Source: Pseudomonadota bacterium (lineage in GTDB: Bacteria > Desulfobacterota > SM23-61). Taken from it: DNA of 45,998 bases. A program made the position numbers and the translations under genes. Location of the stretch: positions 1-45,998 of the forward strand of contig JAHJQK010000037.1 in NCBI GenBank assembly GCA_018819135.1. The letters run 5' to 3'. This document shows, one piece after another, positions 9,288 through 17,220 of this stretch; the stretch's first letter is position 1; every line of letters begins with the position of its first letter. The notes under the pieces were generated by a model. The model was not told the origin of the DNA, searched no databases, and worked only from the letters and a program-made list of their open reading frames with translations.

Positions 9288-9368
9288 ATTTTATCTGTGT
9301 TTATCTGCGTTAATCTGCGTCCAATAAATTTTGGGTTGCGGCTATGCCGCGCTGTGCCCTCTATGGCC
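9288..9368. repeat. Dispersed repeats, families A and B
   Basis: Family A (degenerate TTATCTGCGTTAATCTGCG units, 9288-9325) is followed by family B (GCGCTGTGCCCTCTATGG, to 9368), directly upstream of the SDR ribosome-binding site. The 20-base block 9337-9356 is identical to 7686-7705. Confidence 0.65.
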
Positions 9369-9401
9369 AATCGTCTTTTTATAATTTAGAAAGGAGGAGA
9401 G

Positions 9402-10169
9402 ATGATGCTTGAGAAATTCAGCCTGAAAGGAAAAAGTGGAATCGTAACCGGTGGGGGGACAGGCTTGGGCAAAGGCATGGCAACTGCGGTTGCCCAGGCC
9501 GGAGCCGAGGTCTTGATCGTAGGAAGGAGGAAGGAAGTTCTGCAGAAAACGGCTGAAGAACTTAAAAAATACGGTGGGTCAGTGGTTCCCTTCCCGGCAG
9601 ATCTATCTAAGATGGAAGATATTCCCCGGGTCGTAGCCAAGGCGATAAAAGAGTTCGGCAAGGTTGACTTCCTGATCAATAATGCCGGCACCATCCGCCG
9701 TGCTCCGTGCGAAGAGTTTTCCGAACCGGATTGGGATATCGTCATGCAGACGAATCTCAAAGGCCCTTTTTTCCTGGCCCAGGCTGTGGCCAAGACAATG
9801 ATCGCCGCAAAGCGCCCCGGGGCGATTGTTAATATTGCTTCTCTGATCGCCTTCATCGGCGGGAAGAATGTTCCATCCTATGCGGCCAGTAAAGGAGGGA
9901 TTAACCAGGTCACTAAATCCTTGGCCAATGGCTGGGCGCAATACGGAATCCGGGTGAACGCCATTGGACCCGGGTGGTTCACTACCGATTTGACCGAAGC
10001 TCTCCAGAAGGATAAGGAACGGTATAAAGACATCACCAGCCGTATTCCCTTGGGTCGCTGGGGAAATCCGGAGGAATTGGGAGGGGTGGCCGTCTTCCTG
10101 GCTTCCGATGCCTCCAGTTATATAACCGGGCAGACCATCGTTGTAGATGGAGGGTGGATGAGCAATTGA
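9402..10169 (+). CDS. Short-chain dehydrogenase/reductase (gluconate/deoxygluconate dehydrogenase-like)
   Basis: 255-residue classical SDR that would oxidise or reduce a hydroxyl/keto group with NAD(P). It has the nucleotide motif TGGGTGLGKG (about 16-25), the NNAG motif (LINNAG), a catalytic serine in NIASL and the Tyr-Lys pair in YAASKGG, and ends with the usual C terminus SSYITGQTIVVDGGW. The overall style resembles gluconate 5-dehydrogenase and 2-deoxy-D-gluconate 3-dehydrogenase. AAGGAGG (9391-9397) precedes two adjacent ATGs at 9402 and 9405; the second has better spacing. It is transcribed divergently from the acid transporter and followed by a repeat-filled gap, so it is probably monocistronic. 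Substrate unknown. Confidence 0.9.
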   Translation: MMLEKFSLKGKSGIVTGGGTGLGKGMATAVAQAGAEVLIVGRRKEVLQKTAEELKKYGGSVVPFPADLSKMEDIPRVVAKAIKEFGKVDFLINNAGTIRRAPCEEFSEPDWDIVMQTNLKGPFFLAQAVAKTMIAAKRPGAIVNIASLIAFIGGKNVPSYAASKGGINQVTKSLANGWAQYGIRVNAIGPGWFTTDLTEALQKDKERYKDITSRIPLGRWGNPEELGGVAVFLASDASSYITGQTIVVDGGWMSN

Positions 10170-10200
10170 AAACAGAAAATTTATATCGGACGCAGATTCA

Positions 10201-10378
10201 CCCTGTTAAATATAGTGAACGGCTTAAATAAGTTGACATCCGATCGATTGCCATTGGTTCAACCCCCCCACCCTCTCCCTCCCCCTCGGAGGGGGGAGGG
10301 TAGGGAGGGGGTGAAATTACCGCTTCGCGCCGATGACTACTTTATTAAGTCGTTTCATATAGTAACCATTTAACAGGG
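10201..10378. repeat. MITE-like element with imperfect ~30-bp terminal inverted repeats
   Basis: The segment starts CCCTGTTAAAT and ends ATTTAACAGGG, and the similarity continues inward (left GAACGGCTTAAATAA, right TTATTAAGTCGTTTC), giving imperfect terminal inverted repeats of about 30-35 bp around a 178-bp non-coding core. The core holds a long G/C hairpin (10263-10312) of CCCTCTCCCTCCCCC pairing with GGGGGAGGGTAGGGAGG. A deleted-looking version, with only the ends left, sits at 22953-22983. Confidence 0.6.
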
Positions 10379-10543
10379 CGAACGCAGATTGACACGATTA
10401 AATGAAACAAGTACAAGACATAAGCCGCAAGGGATAAAGCAAAAAAATAATGCCAAGCCTTTTTGCTGTTAATTCATTACTGACATAGGCCTTTTCTGCG
10501 CTTATCTGCGCAAATCTGCGTCCTTAGAATTTAGAGGTCTTGA
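10379..10543. repeat. Family A repeat and spacer before pxpB
   Basis: Contains inverted copies of the ACGCAGATT / AATCTGCGTCC family at both ends (about 10381-10400 and 10497-10524) with no coding signal between. AGAGGT just before 10544 is the ribosome-binding site of the next gene. Confidence 0.5.
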
Positions 10544-11248
10544 ATGCTTGATGGGCTTAAAATCCGCCCCTCTGGGGATAGCGCCGTCCTGGTGGAGTTT
10601 GAAAACCGGATTGATCCTGAGGTCAACCGGTCCGTGCGCTCCCTGGCGTTGGCCATCGCCTCCGAACCACTCCCGGGGATCAAAGAAGTTTTGCCCGCCT
10701 ACCGAGCTCTGATGGTGATCTATGATCCACTGGAGATGGAATACCGGCTTTTAGAAAAAAAAATAAATTTTTGGATTAAAATAGCTAAAAATATAGATCT
10801 TCCACCCGGGCGATTTTTCCGATTACCCACAGTTTATGGGGCAGTACATGGGCCTGACCTCCAGCGGGTCGCTGAAACTACGCGTCTTTCACCGGAAAAA
10901 GTGATTCAAATGTTTTTCACAACCCGCTTTATGGTTTATTTTATCGGGTTTATCTGCGGCCTGGCTTATCTTGGGGGGCTTCCCGAATCACTCCGGGTCC
11001 CGCGTCTGGCAACTCCCCGGACCCTCGTGCCCGCGGGTTCGGTGGGGCTGGCCGGCGGGCAGGCGAATGCGATTTCAACGGATCAGCCTTCCGGCTTCAA
11101 TTATATTGGACGGACTTTCGTCAACCTTTATGACCCCCATCTTTTCCCTCCGGTTTCTTTTTTATCGGGAGATGAAATTCAGTTTATACCGGTGGATGAA
11201 GAAGAGGCCGTGAAGGCTAAGGGTAAGCTGGCGGTAGATTTTCTATGA
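10544..11248 (+). CDS. pxpB: 5-oxoprolinase subunit PxpB (KipI family)
   Basis: 234-residue member of the KipI/PxpB family, one of the two subunits that with PxpA hydrolyse 5-oxoproline or related cyclic amides/ureido compounds using ATP. The cyclophilin-like C-terminal domain has the family signature FIGFICGLAYLGGLP followed by VPRLATPR and VPAGSVGLAG. Start supported by AGAGGT six bases upstream. It overlaps pxpC by four bases (ATGA), so the two are translationally coupled. The usual third member, PxpA (LamB/YcsF), is not in the window, so the complex may use another hydrolase or a distant pxpA. Confidence 0.9.
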   Translation: MLDGLKIRPSGDSAVLVEFENRIDPEVNRSVRSLALAIASEPLPGIKEVLPAYRALMVIYDPLEMEYRLLEKKINFWIKIAKNIDLPPGRFFRLPTVYGAVHGPDLQRVAETTRLSPEKVIQMFFTTRFMVYFIGFICGLAYLGGLPESLRVPRLATPRTLVPAGSVGLAGGQANAISTDQPSGFNYIGRTFVNLYDPHLFPPVSFLSGDEIQFIPVDEEEAVKAKGKLAVDFL

Positions 11249-12189
11249 AGGGTTTTAAAGTTTCCAATCCGGGCGTCTTCACCACGATTCAAGATCTTGG
11301 GCGGCCAGGGTATATGAAATATGGCATACCGGCTTCAGGCGCAGCCGACAGGTTTTCGGCCCAAGTGGCCAATTTGCTCGTTGGCAATCCGCCAGGCGCG
11401 GCCCTTCTGGAAGTTACTCTTTTCCGGCTTGAACTTCTGGCCCTAAATGAGCTCATCATTGCCGTTACCGGCGGGAACCTTTCACCTAACTTAAATGGAA
11501 AATCTTTACCCATGTGGCAGGCTTTGGCTCTGCGGGAAGGCGATCGGGTGGCCTTCCGGGCAAGGAAGGAAGGATTTCGAGCCTACCTGGCGATTCAAGG
11601 GGGGTTTTCCATGAGGGAGTTTTTAGGCAGCCGTTCGGTTTTTGTTCGCGGCTTGATGGGCAATGTACTGCAAACGGGTGAGATCCTGGAAATCGCCAAC
11701 CCAGTCCCGCCGTACATCCCCTTTAATAAAAATTTACAGGAGATGATCCCCATCTTTGCTAATAAAAATGAGTTGCGGGTGATCCTCGGCCCGCAGGATG
11801 ATCGCTTTACTCCCAATGGGATAGAGACGTTTCTTACCTCTGCATACCGGGTGAGCTCCCAATCGGATCGTATGGGATATAGATTGGAGGGCTCAAAGAT
11901 CGAACATCTGAAAGGTGCGGATATCATCTCCGAGCCCATCGCCCGCGGGGCGATCCAGGTTCCGGGAGATGGATTGCCTATCCTTTTGCTCTGGGATGCC
12001 CAGGTTTCCGGAGGTTACACCAAGATCGCCAATGTTATCTCTGCGGATCTGGACCGCCTGGCCCAAATCATGCCCGGGGAAAATTTGCAATTTAAATCTG
12101 TTACCCTGCAAGAAGCTCATGAAGCCCTCAGGGAAGAGAGGGCGGGCTTGGAACGGATCCGGAAGATGATAGAAGAAAGACGTCCTTAA
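11245..12189 (+). CDS. pxpC: 5-oxoprolinase subunit PxpC (KipA family, biotin-dependent carboxyltransferase-like)
   Basis: 314-residue PxpC/KipA homologue. The N terminus has the family pattern VSNPGVFTTIQDLGRPGY, followed by GIPASGAADRFSAQVANLLV, and the C-terminal half carries SDRMGYRLEG and the segment GAIQVPGDGLPILL, all typical of the cyclophilin-like AHS2 domain. It acts with PxpB as the ATP-dependent partner in cyclic-amide opening. ATGA overlap with pxpB shows coupled translation. Its stop codon overlaps the stop of the convergent 2Fe-2S gene. Length is normal for the family. Confidence 0.9.
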   Translation: MKGFKVSNPGVFTTIQDLGRPGYMKYGIPASGAADRFSAQVANLLVGNPPGAALLEVTLFRLELLALNELIIAVTGGNLSPNLNGKSLPMWQALALREGDRVAFRARKEGFRAYLAIQGGFSMREFLGSRSVFVRGLMGNVLQTGEILEIANPVPPYIPFNKNLQEMIPIFANKNELRVILGPQDDRFTPNGIETFLTSAYRVSSQSDRMGYRLEGSKIEHLKGADIISEPIARGAIQVPGDGLPILLLWDAQVSGGYTKIANVISADLDRLAQIMPGENLQFKSVTLQEAHEALREERAGLERIRKMIEERRP

Positions 12190-12560
12190 TAGGTTACGCC
12201 TTCTTTTAAATGAAATTCCCGGCCGCTTTCGGGGTCCGTTCGTTTTTTACCGAAATCAACGACCAGGTCTCTGATCACCGGGTAATTCTTCATGGGTTCA
12301 ACCGTATATTCTCGGTCCGCTTCTAATAGGAAGTGGCAGGCTTTCTTGACTGTCCCGTCGACGGTAACCCGACAACTGGCGCAAAGACCTCGTCCGCAGA
12401 AGTAGTTGCGAAACGCTAAAGTCGGATCGAGGTTGGTATAAATCATCCGCATGGCCGCCAATAAAGTCAGGCCTTCACTCCAAGGAAGCGGATAGGTCCG
12501 ATAATAGGGGATGGAGTCGGCATCAGGATTAAAACGGAAAATTTTTAAACGTATTTTCAT
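12186..12560 (-). CDS. Short SdhB-like [2Fe-2S] protein
   Basis: 124-residue protein matching only the N-terminal plant-ferredoxin-like domain of succinate dehydrogenase/fumarate reductase iron-sulfur subunits. [2Fe-2S] ligands are Cys55, Cys60, Cys63 and Cys75 in CGRGLCASC...C. A full SdhB is about 240 residues with a second domain holding [4Fe-4S] and [3Fe-4S] clusters; that domain is completely missing, though the ORF ends cleanly rather than in a frameshift. It follows the SdhA-like flavoprotein after four bases and should pass electrons between that flavin and a soluble carrier. No membrane anchor subunits are encoded nearby, so the complex is probably cytoplasmic. Confidence 0.82.
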   Translation of the reverse strand: MKIRLKIFRFNPDADSIPYYRTYPLPWSEGLTLLAAMRMIYTNLDPTLAFRNYFCGRGLCASCRVTVDGTVKKACHFLLEADREYTVEPMKNYPVIRDLVVDFGKKRTDPESGREFHLKEGVTY

Positions 12561-12564
12561 TTCA

Positions 12565-14262
12565 TCACCCCTTTTCCCCTTCTCCTTTTAATTTGCTCAC
12601 GGGCATCCTGCCAACTTTATGCTCGCCGTTGACCAATTGGATTGAGGTATGGAAAGGCGTTTCATCGGTCTTAAGGAAATCCAGCCGGTAATGATGCCCC
12701 CTGGTTTCTTTACGCTCTAAAGCGGAAAGGATCACAATTTCGGCCAGGTCTAACATGCTTCGAACTTCATAGGCTTCCTGCACTTCGTAACAGAATCGCC
12801 GGATCGGGCTTACGGTTAGGCAGGGAAGGTCCTCGGCACGTAATTTCCGAACTTCAGCCAGGCCTTGGAACAGACCCGCCTCATCCCGCTCCAGGCCCAT
12901 ATATTTATCCATCACAGCTTGCAGTCGGGATTTAAGGGCAATGGGTCTTATGGCGTTGGCCTTGCTTTCTTTCCAGCGGGTGATAGTTTTATATTCCCTG
13001 CCTACGACCGCTTCCAAGGGAAGGGGGGGGCTGATTCCTCCTGGCATGTATGCGCAAGCCGCCTTTGCCGCCCGGCTGCCAAAGACCTGTGTTTCCGACA
13101 GAGCATTTCCAGACAGGCGATTGGCTCCATGAACGTTCCCGGTAACTTCCCCGGCCGCATACAAACCCGGAAGGTTGGTGCGGCCAAACTCATCAATGCG
13201 GATGCCTCCCAAGCAGTAATGGGCGGCAGGAGCCATTTCTAATTGATCGTCCCGTAGGTCGATCCCGACTTGTTTTAAATTGGTAAACTGGTGGAGCCAG
13301 GTTTCCAACCGCTCCGTCAAAACCTCGCGGGAATAGCGGGAATGGGATAAATCTACGAAAAATCCGCCGTGAGGGCTAGCCCTGCCCTGGGTCACCTGTT
13401 TTCTAATCGCCCCTATGAATTCATCCCGGGCCGGGAATCCCTGAATAAAGACCTCTCCTTGGCCATTCAGGACTCGCCCATCGAGAATATCCGGATTGAG
13501 AATGTATTCGTACTGCACCAGCCAGCCTCTGGCCGCCGGCGGATAAACTACAACCCCGGGGTAATAGAGAACCATTTCCAAATCGATGAGGTGGGTGCCG
13601 GCTTGATAGGCTATGGTCAGCCCTTCGCCGGTGGTATCCGGGGGAGTATCGGTAAAGGGCCATAACTCTTCATACCCGCCGGTAGCGATAATCGTAGCGC
13701 GGGCCTTAATTCCATGGATTGCCCCGGTCCGTATGTCCAGGTAAACTGCCCCGGCCACTCTTCCGTCTTGAAAAAGAAGTTTGACGGCCATTCCGTCCTC
13801 CAAAAGGAGGATGCCGGGCAAGGAGGCCATTTTTCGCTGCAGACCAGCGGCCAAGCCATAACCTCCGCCGATAAGGAAAAGATTGCGGGAATGGGTTTGT
13901 CCAGGACGTATGGAGGTGGCAAAAGAACCATCCGGATTTTTTTTGAACCTCGCCCCGTAGGCTTCCAGATCGTGAATCCGGTCTACGGCATCCTCGGCCA
14001 GGGCATAAACTAAATTGCGGTCGGCCAGCCCGCGGCCGGCCTTGATCGTATCCTGATAATGGTGAGCCGACGAGTCGCCCTCGTTGACGGCCCCTTCTAC
14101 CCCCTCGCCGGCCATCGGGGTGATCCCTGAACGCGAAAGAGGGCCCTTGCTGAGGAGGATCACCTTTTTCCCGAGCTCAGCGGCGGTGATCGCCGCCCGG
14201 ATGCCCGCCCCGCCGCCGCCGATGACCAGAATATCGGTTTCCTTTACTTCAAACATGATCAT
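12565..14262 (-). CDS. SdhA/FrdA-like FAD-dependent dehydrogenase or reductase
   Basis: 565-residue flavoprotein of the succinate dehydrogenase/fumarate reductase/L-aspartate oxidase family. The N terminus has the FAD dinucleotide motif VIGGGGAGIRAA (about 13-24). Residues matching SdhA catalytic positions are kept: Arg279 (ARDE), His348 (AAHYCLGGI) and Arg382 (GANRLSGNAL), which argues for a dicarboxylate-like or enoate substrate. The His that covalently binds FAD in SdhA is replaced (RSG where SdhA has RSH), so FAD is probably non-covalent. The ATG at 14262 overlaps the preceding stop as ATGA; an ATG at 14256 has AGGGA at better spacing. Operon: ATC-hydrolase-like gene, this gene, short 2Fe-2S protein. 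Confidence 0.87.
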   Translation of the reverse strand: MIMFEVKETDILVIGGGGAGIRAAITAAELGKKVILLSKGPLSRSGITPMAGEGVEGAVNEGDSSAHHYQDTIKAGRGLADRNLVYALAEDAVDRIHDLEAYGARFKKNPDGSFATSIRPGQTHSRNLFLIGGGYGLAAGLQRKMASLPGILLLEDGMAVKLLFQDGRVAGAVYLDIRTGAIHGIKARATIIATGGYEELWPFTDTPPDTTGEGLTIAYQAGTHLIDLEMVLYYPGVVVYPPAARGWLVQYEYILNPDILDGRVLNGQGEVFIQGFPARDEFIGAIRKQVTQGRASPHGGFFVDLSHSRYSREVLTERLETWLHQFTNLKQVGIDLRDDQLEMAPAAHYCLGGIRIDEFGRTNLPGLYAAGEVTGNVHGANRLSGNALSETQVFGSRAAKAACAYMPGGISPPLPLEAVVGREYKTITRWKESKANAIRPIALKSRLQAVMDKYMGLERDEAGLFQGLAEVRKLRAEDLPCLTVSPIRRFCYEVQEAYEVRSMLDLAEIVILSALERKETRGHHYRLDFLKTDETPFHTSIQLVNGEHKVGRMPVSKLKGEGEKG

Positions 14263-14768
14263 TCCCTATCAATTGTTTTTTTCCATTGCACGATGGTATG
14301 ACAGTGGGGATCTTTATTTAGTACGTTGGTAAATTGTTGTAAGTCAAATTGGGGATTATATCCTTGGCGCATGCATAGATCCTGCTCGCAGTAAATCAGG
14401 CCTAATTTTTCTCCCTTTAGGCGTTTCCATTCCTCGGCAAAAGGGCAGTAAGTAACTTTTTTTTCCAGATAATTCTCCTCGGCCCGGATCTTTTCCGACA
14501 CCCAGGCCAGGGGGAGGGGCAGGTCATAGAACTGGGACAGGTTTTGCACGGTGAGGGGTAATCCTCGGGACAAAACTTCTTCTTTAATCTTCAAGCCCCT
14601 GGCTTCTCCGTATTTGTGGATGGCCTGCCGGATCGCCTCTTCTCCGGCCGGGCCGAATTTGTCAACCACTTCCCGGCTTACATAGTAATGCAGCATGGCT
14701 AAAGTCCGGGCCATTTTGTCGACGATTTCTCTGACCTCTTCCTGGGTAAAAATTTTTTCATCGGGCAT
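14259..14768 (-). CDS. L-2-amino-thiazoline-4-carboxylate (ATC) hydrolase family protein
   Basis: 169-residue protein resembling the ATC hydrolase-type family (conserved end with YCPFAEEW, GLIYCEQDLCMRQGYNP and a C-terminal CHTIVQW). Founding members open the thiazoline ring of 2-amino-thiazoline-4-carboxylate on the way to cysteine; most relatives are uncharacterised. Conserved Cys and His clusters are visible in the C-terminal half. Start at 14768 (MPDEKIF) is chosen over an upstream in-frame ATG because GAGAGG lies eight bases before it and a strong promoter ends about 25 bases upstream. First gene of an operon with the flavoprotein and 2Fe-2S protein, so a flavin-dependent reaction on a product of ring opening is possible (inference). 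Confidence 0.75.
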   Translation of the reverse strand: MPDEKIFTQEEVREIVDKMARTLAMLHYYVSREVVDKFGPAGEEAIRQAIHKYGEARGLKIKEEVLSRGLPLTVQNLSQFYDLPLPLAWVSEKIRAEENYLEKKVTYCPFAEEWKRLKGEKLGLIYCEQDLCMRQGYNPQFDLQQFTNVLNKDPHCHTIVQWKKTIDRE

Positions 14769-14799
14769 GAAAACACCTCTCAATGATCGTTTCCTATGA

Positions 14800-14828
14800 A
14801 ATATATAAACAAGATGGTTTGGTGTCAA
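14800..14828 (-). promoter_or_regulatory. Strong sigma70-like promoter for the ATC-hydrolase/flavoprotein operon
   Basis: On the minus strand TTGACA (14823-14828) and TATATT (14800-14805) are exactly 17 bases apart. Transcription would start near 14793 and give a 25-base leader to the ATG at 14768. Confidence 0.6.
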
Positions 14829-14830
14829 TC

Positions 14831-14855
14831 GGAAAGGGATCCAGCCAAATTTTCC
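14831..14855. promoter_or_regulatory. Candidate shared operator between divergent promoters
   Basis: The 27 bases between the two divergent -35 boxes contain the inverted arms GGAAA (14831) and TTTCC (14851), centred at 14843. A dimeric regulator bound here would touch both promoters. No regulator gene is adjacent. Confidence 0.3.
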
Positions 14856-14884
14856 TTGACGAAGGAAGTCAGGTTTTCTATTCT
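14856..14884 (+). promoter_or_regulatory. Sigma70-like promoter for the ferredoxin/LarA-like operon
   Basis: TTGACG (14856-14861) and TATTCT (14879-14884) are 17 bases apart. Transcription would start near 14891, about 110 bases before the ferredoxin start. Confidence 0.5.
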
Positions 14885-15001
14885 GGGAAAGGCCGTCTCA
14901 TTCAGCCGGAGAACTGGACGCTTTTCCTGATAAGAAAGCCCTTCAGGAGTATATGGCCAAGGTAATAACCAACTCGGAACCCGGGAAGAAAGGAGAGGGT
15001 A

Positions 15002-15613
15002 ATGAAAATTGTCAGCGTTCACGCCCATGTAAACAGGGAGCTCTGTACGGGATGTAAGACTTGTGCCATGGTGTGTCCGGTTTATGCGGTTACCGTAAAA
15101 AGGGAAAATGGTAAACCTCGAGTGGACATAGACATCCGCAAGTGCGTTGGGTGTTGGAACTGCGAACAACGCTGTCCAGAGCATGCCATAAACATGGAGC
15201 CCTGTGAACCCTATCCTTTGCAAACCGATATTTCTCGCTGGGACTATAAAGAAATAGAAGCTTTATGTCGTAAGGCCCGTTTTCATCCCCAACAGGTGGT
15301 TTGCTATTGTTCGGCCAGCCGGGCGGAGGAGCTGGCTGCGGCTGTTTTGGCCGGCGCCAAGACCCCGGATGCTGTCGTTTTGGCCACGGGCATCGGGGCT
15401 GGATGCGGGATTGAATGCAATCAGCCGATCCAGCGGTTTTTAGAGGCAGCCGGCTGGCGGCCAGAACGGAGAAAGGATTCCTATCAGTGGTACGGTCGAA
15501 CCACGACCGTCTGGGAAGTCTCCCCGGAAGTCAAGGCCAATCATCCCGGGTTTCGTTTCCTGGAGGATCGGGAACTCATGGATCGCATCGTCAATGCTCC
15601 GGTGAAGCCCTGA
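15002..15613 (+). CDS. Two-[4Fe-4S] ferredoxin with BFD-like [2Fe-2S] domain
   Basis: 203-residue electron carrier. Two classic [4Fe-4S] motifs use Cys15/18/21/25 and Cys48/51/54/58. They are followed by a BFD-like (bacterioferritin-associated ferredoxin) helix-turn [2Fe-2S] domain with Cys101 and Cys103 (VCYC) and Cys135 and Cys139 (GCGIEC). Such BFD modules usually sit in multi-subunit flavin dehydrogenases or nitrite reductases. The C-terminal 60 residues are not recognised. AAGGAGAG precedes the ATG. It is divergent from, and probably co-regulated with, the flavoprotein/2Fe-2S operon, so it is a plausible electron donor or acceptor for it, and it is followed closely by the LarA-like gene. 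Confidence 0.85.
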   Translation: MKIVSVHAHVNRELCTGCKTCAMVCPVYAVTVKRENGKPRVDIDIRKCVGCWNCEQRCPEHAINMEPCEPYPLQTDISRWDYKEIEALCRKARFHPQQVVCYCSASRAEELAAAVLAGAKTPDAVVLATGIGAGCGIECNQPIQRFLEAAGWRPERRKDSYQWYGRTTTVWEVSPEVKANHPGFRFLEDRELMDRIVNAPVKP

Positions 15614-15646
15614 GGTTCGAAACTCTAACCCCTGGAGGTAGACATC

Positions 15647-17092
15647 ATGGATCGAGAAACAATTTCCCCGGCCGGCCCCCGTATATCCCAGTATGGAGTG
15701 GACCCGAAATATATTGTCAAGCGCGGGGCAGAATTGGAAGGAATGACCGGTGTCTCCCTAAGGGATCTATTTCCGGATATGCCTAAGGTCATCTACCCTG
15801 CCAGCCAGGGAGAAAAAAACATCCGCCAAAAAACCGAGGCAGCGCTGGCCAGGATAAATTTTTCGAAGATCAAATCTGGAAATACGGTAAACATTTTGGC
15901 CTCCCACCATGGTTTTACTTTCCTCGGAGGCAAACCTTACGCGGAGATGCTGCGCACCGTCAAAGATTTTGTGGAGCGGGAGACATCCGCTAAGGAAGTT
16001 CGCTTGCGGGCAGGCCTGGGAATGCGCTTCCGCGAAACCGAAGAATACATCAAGGCTCATGGCCTCGATGAATATTTTAAAGGGAAAGCCTTAGGGATCG
16101 CTCCCATCGATGCCGGCATTCCCATCGAGACCTGTTTAGGAACACTCTACGGGCTGCGGCGGGCGTATGATGCGGATGTTATCATCCATGCCCATAACAG
16201 CGATGTCCGCGAAGTTCACTTCCATCGCCAAGTAGACCGGGCGGTGAAGCCTTTTGGCATGAGCTATGCCCGGGCAGAAACCCGTTCCACTTACCACATG
16301 AACATGGGACCCCGGGCAGCCAATTTCGTGGCTCGGGCTATTTTCGACTCCGACTTTGTTCAGAGTAAGTATAGCTTCTCCATTTTTATGATCATGTCCC
16401 CGGCGGGGGTAGTGAACATTGATGCCGACAATGATCTTTATGCCCTCAATGATCGGGTCACCGTGGGGGGGATGAAGCATTATGGGAAGATTATCAATCT
16501 GCTCGGGGAGATAGATGAATGTGTCGTCATCCTGGATTTCCCTTGTCCCGTCCCCTATGTGTTTGCCGCGGGGGTAATCTATGCCAACATGGTGGGGGCC
16601 AATATCGACCTCTTTGATCTGGACAACCCTCTGCCCCCCTATACCTGGTACACCGAGACTTTTTATAATGAGCGGGGAAAGCCTTTGATTCCGGGCATTC
16701 CCCCGGTCAACCCGGCGATCAAAATGGTGGTACACAACTACGCCTGGACCGGCTATCCGGCGACATTCTTCGCCGAACATACACCCACGATCATGGTCGG
16801 GCGGGAACAAGCCGAACTTTTCAACCGCGATCCTATGAACTTGAACTACATGAAGCACGCCCTTCTGGCGGAAAATTTGGATGCGGCTATGGAGTTTGCT
16901 TACCGCACGACCAAAACGGATAAGGTGATCATTTTCGATGGCGCAACCGGAGGGGTAAACGTTAGCCGACCGCTGGCCGGTCATTTGCTCAGGGTGTCTC
17001 CGCAAGTGAACGAGAGAGTGGGCCAGACCTTAATGCCCAAATGGCTGGCTCAGAGAGATGTTGATTTAAAACTACTCAACGAAGTAGCCTGA
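15647..17092 (+). CDS. Uncharacterised protein, distant LarA (nickel-pincer lactate racemase) fold candidate
   Basis: 481-residue protein not confidently assigned. It can be laid on lactate racemase LarA by eye: an N-terminal segment NILASHHGF then a helix, GLGMRFRETEEYIKAHG resembling the GFHRPSTHEEL region of LarA, and a C-terminal ENLDAAMEFAY plus KVIIFDGATGG resembling LDEAMEKAY plus KVTVIPDG. Several histidines are clustered at 181-200 (IHAHNSDVREVHFHR). If correct it would be a 2-hydroxyacid racemase/epimerase-type enzyme that may or may not use the nickel cofactor; no larB/C/E genes are in the window. It follows the ferredoxin by 33 bases, preceded by GGAGGT, so the two form an operon. 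Confidence 0.5.
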   Translation: MDRETISPAGPRISQYGVDPKYIVKRGAELEGMTGVSLRDLFPDMPKVIYPASQGEKNIRQKTEAALARINFSKIKSGNTVNILASHHGFTFLGGKPYAEMLRTVKDFVERETSAKEVRLRAGLGMRFRETEEYIKAHGLDEYFKGKALGIAPIDAGIPIETCLGTLYGLRRAYDADVIIHAHNSDVREVHFHRQVDRAVKPFGMSYARAETRSTYHMNMGPRAANFVARAIFDSDFVQSKYSFSIFMIMSPAGVVNIDADNDLYALNDRVTVGGMKHYGKIINLLGEIDECVVILDFPCPVPYVFAAGVIYANMVGANIDLFDLDNPLPPYTWYTETFYNERGKPLIPGIPPVNPAIKMVVHNYAWTGYPATFFAEHTPTIMVGREQAELFNRDPMNLNYMKHALLAENLDAAMEFAYRTTKTDKVIIFDGATGGVNVSRPLAGHLLRVSPQVNERVGQTLMPKWLAQRDVDLKLLNEVA

Positions 17093-17104
17093 GAGAAATT
17101 AATA

Positions 17105-17195
17105 ATCCTTAATGGGACGCAGATGAATGCAGATTTTTGGAAATTTTTTAGAAATTTTTCTGCGTTGATCTGCGAAAATCTGCGTCCTAATGAAT
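17105..17195. repeat. Family A repeat (CAGAT...ATCTGCG) copies in inverted orientation
   Basis: GGGACGCAGATGAATGCAG (from 17113) and ATCTGCGAAAATCTGCGTCC (17169-17188) form an inverted pair around an AT-rich loop, so the transcript could fold into a long imperfect hairpin between the LarA-like gene and the hydratase gene. Confidence 0.6.
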
Positions 17196-17220
17196 TGCCT
17201 ATCAGAAGAAAGGACTGCCG

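Noticed and set aside
16136-17005. Antisense ORF of 289 codons within the LarA-like gene
   Set aside because: His/Gly-rich translation without domain signal; shadow of the plus-strand gene.
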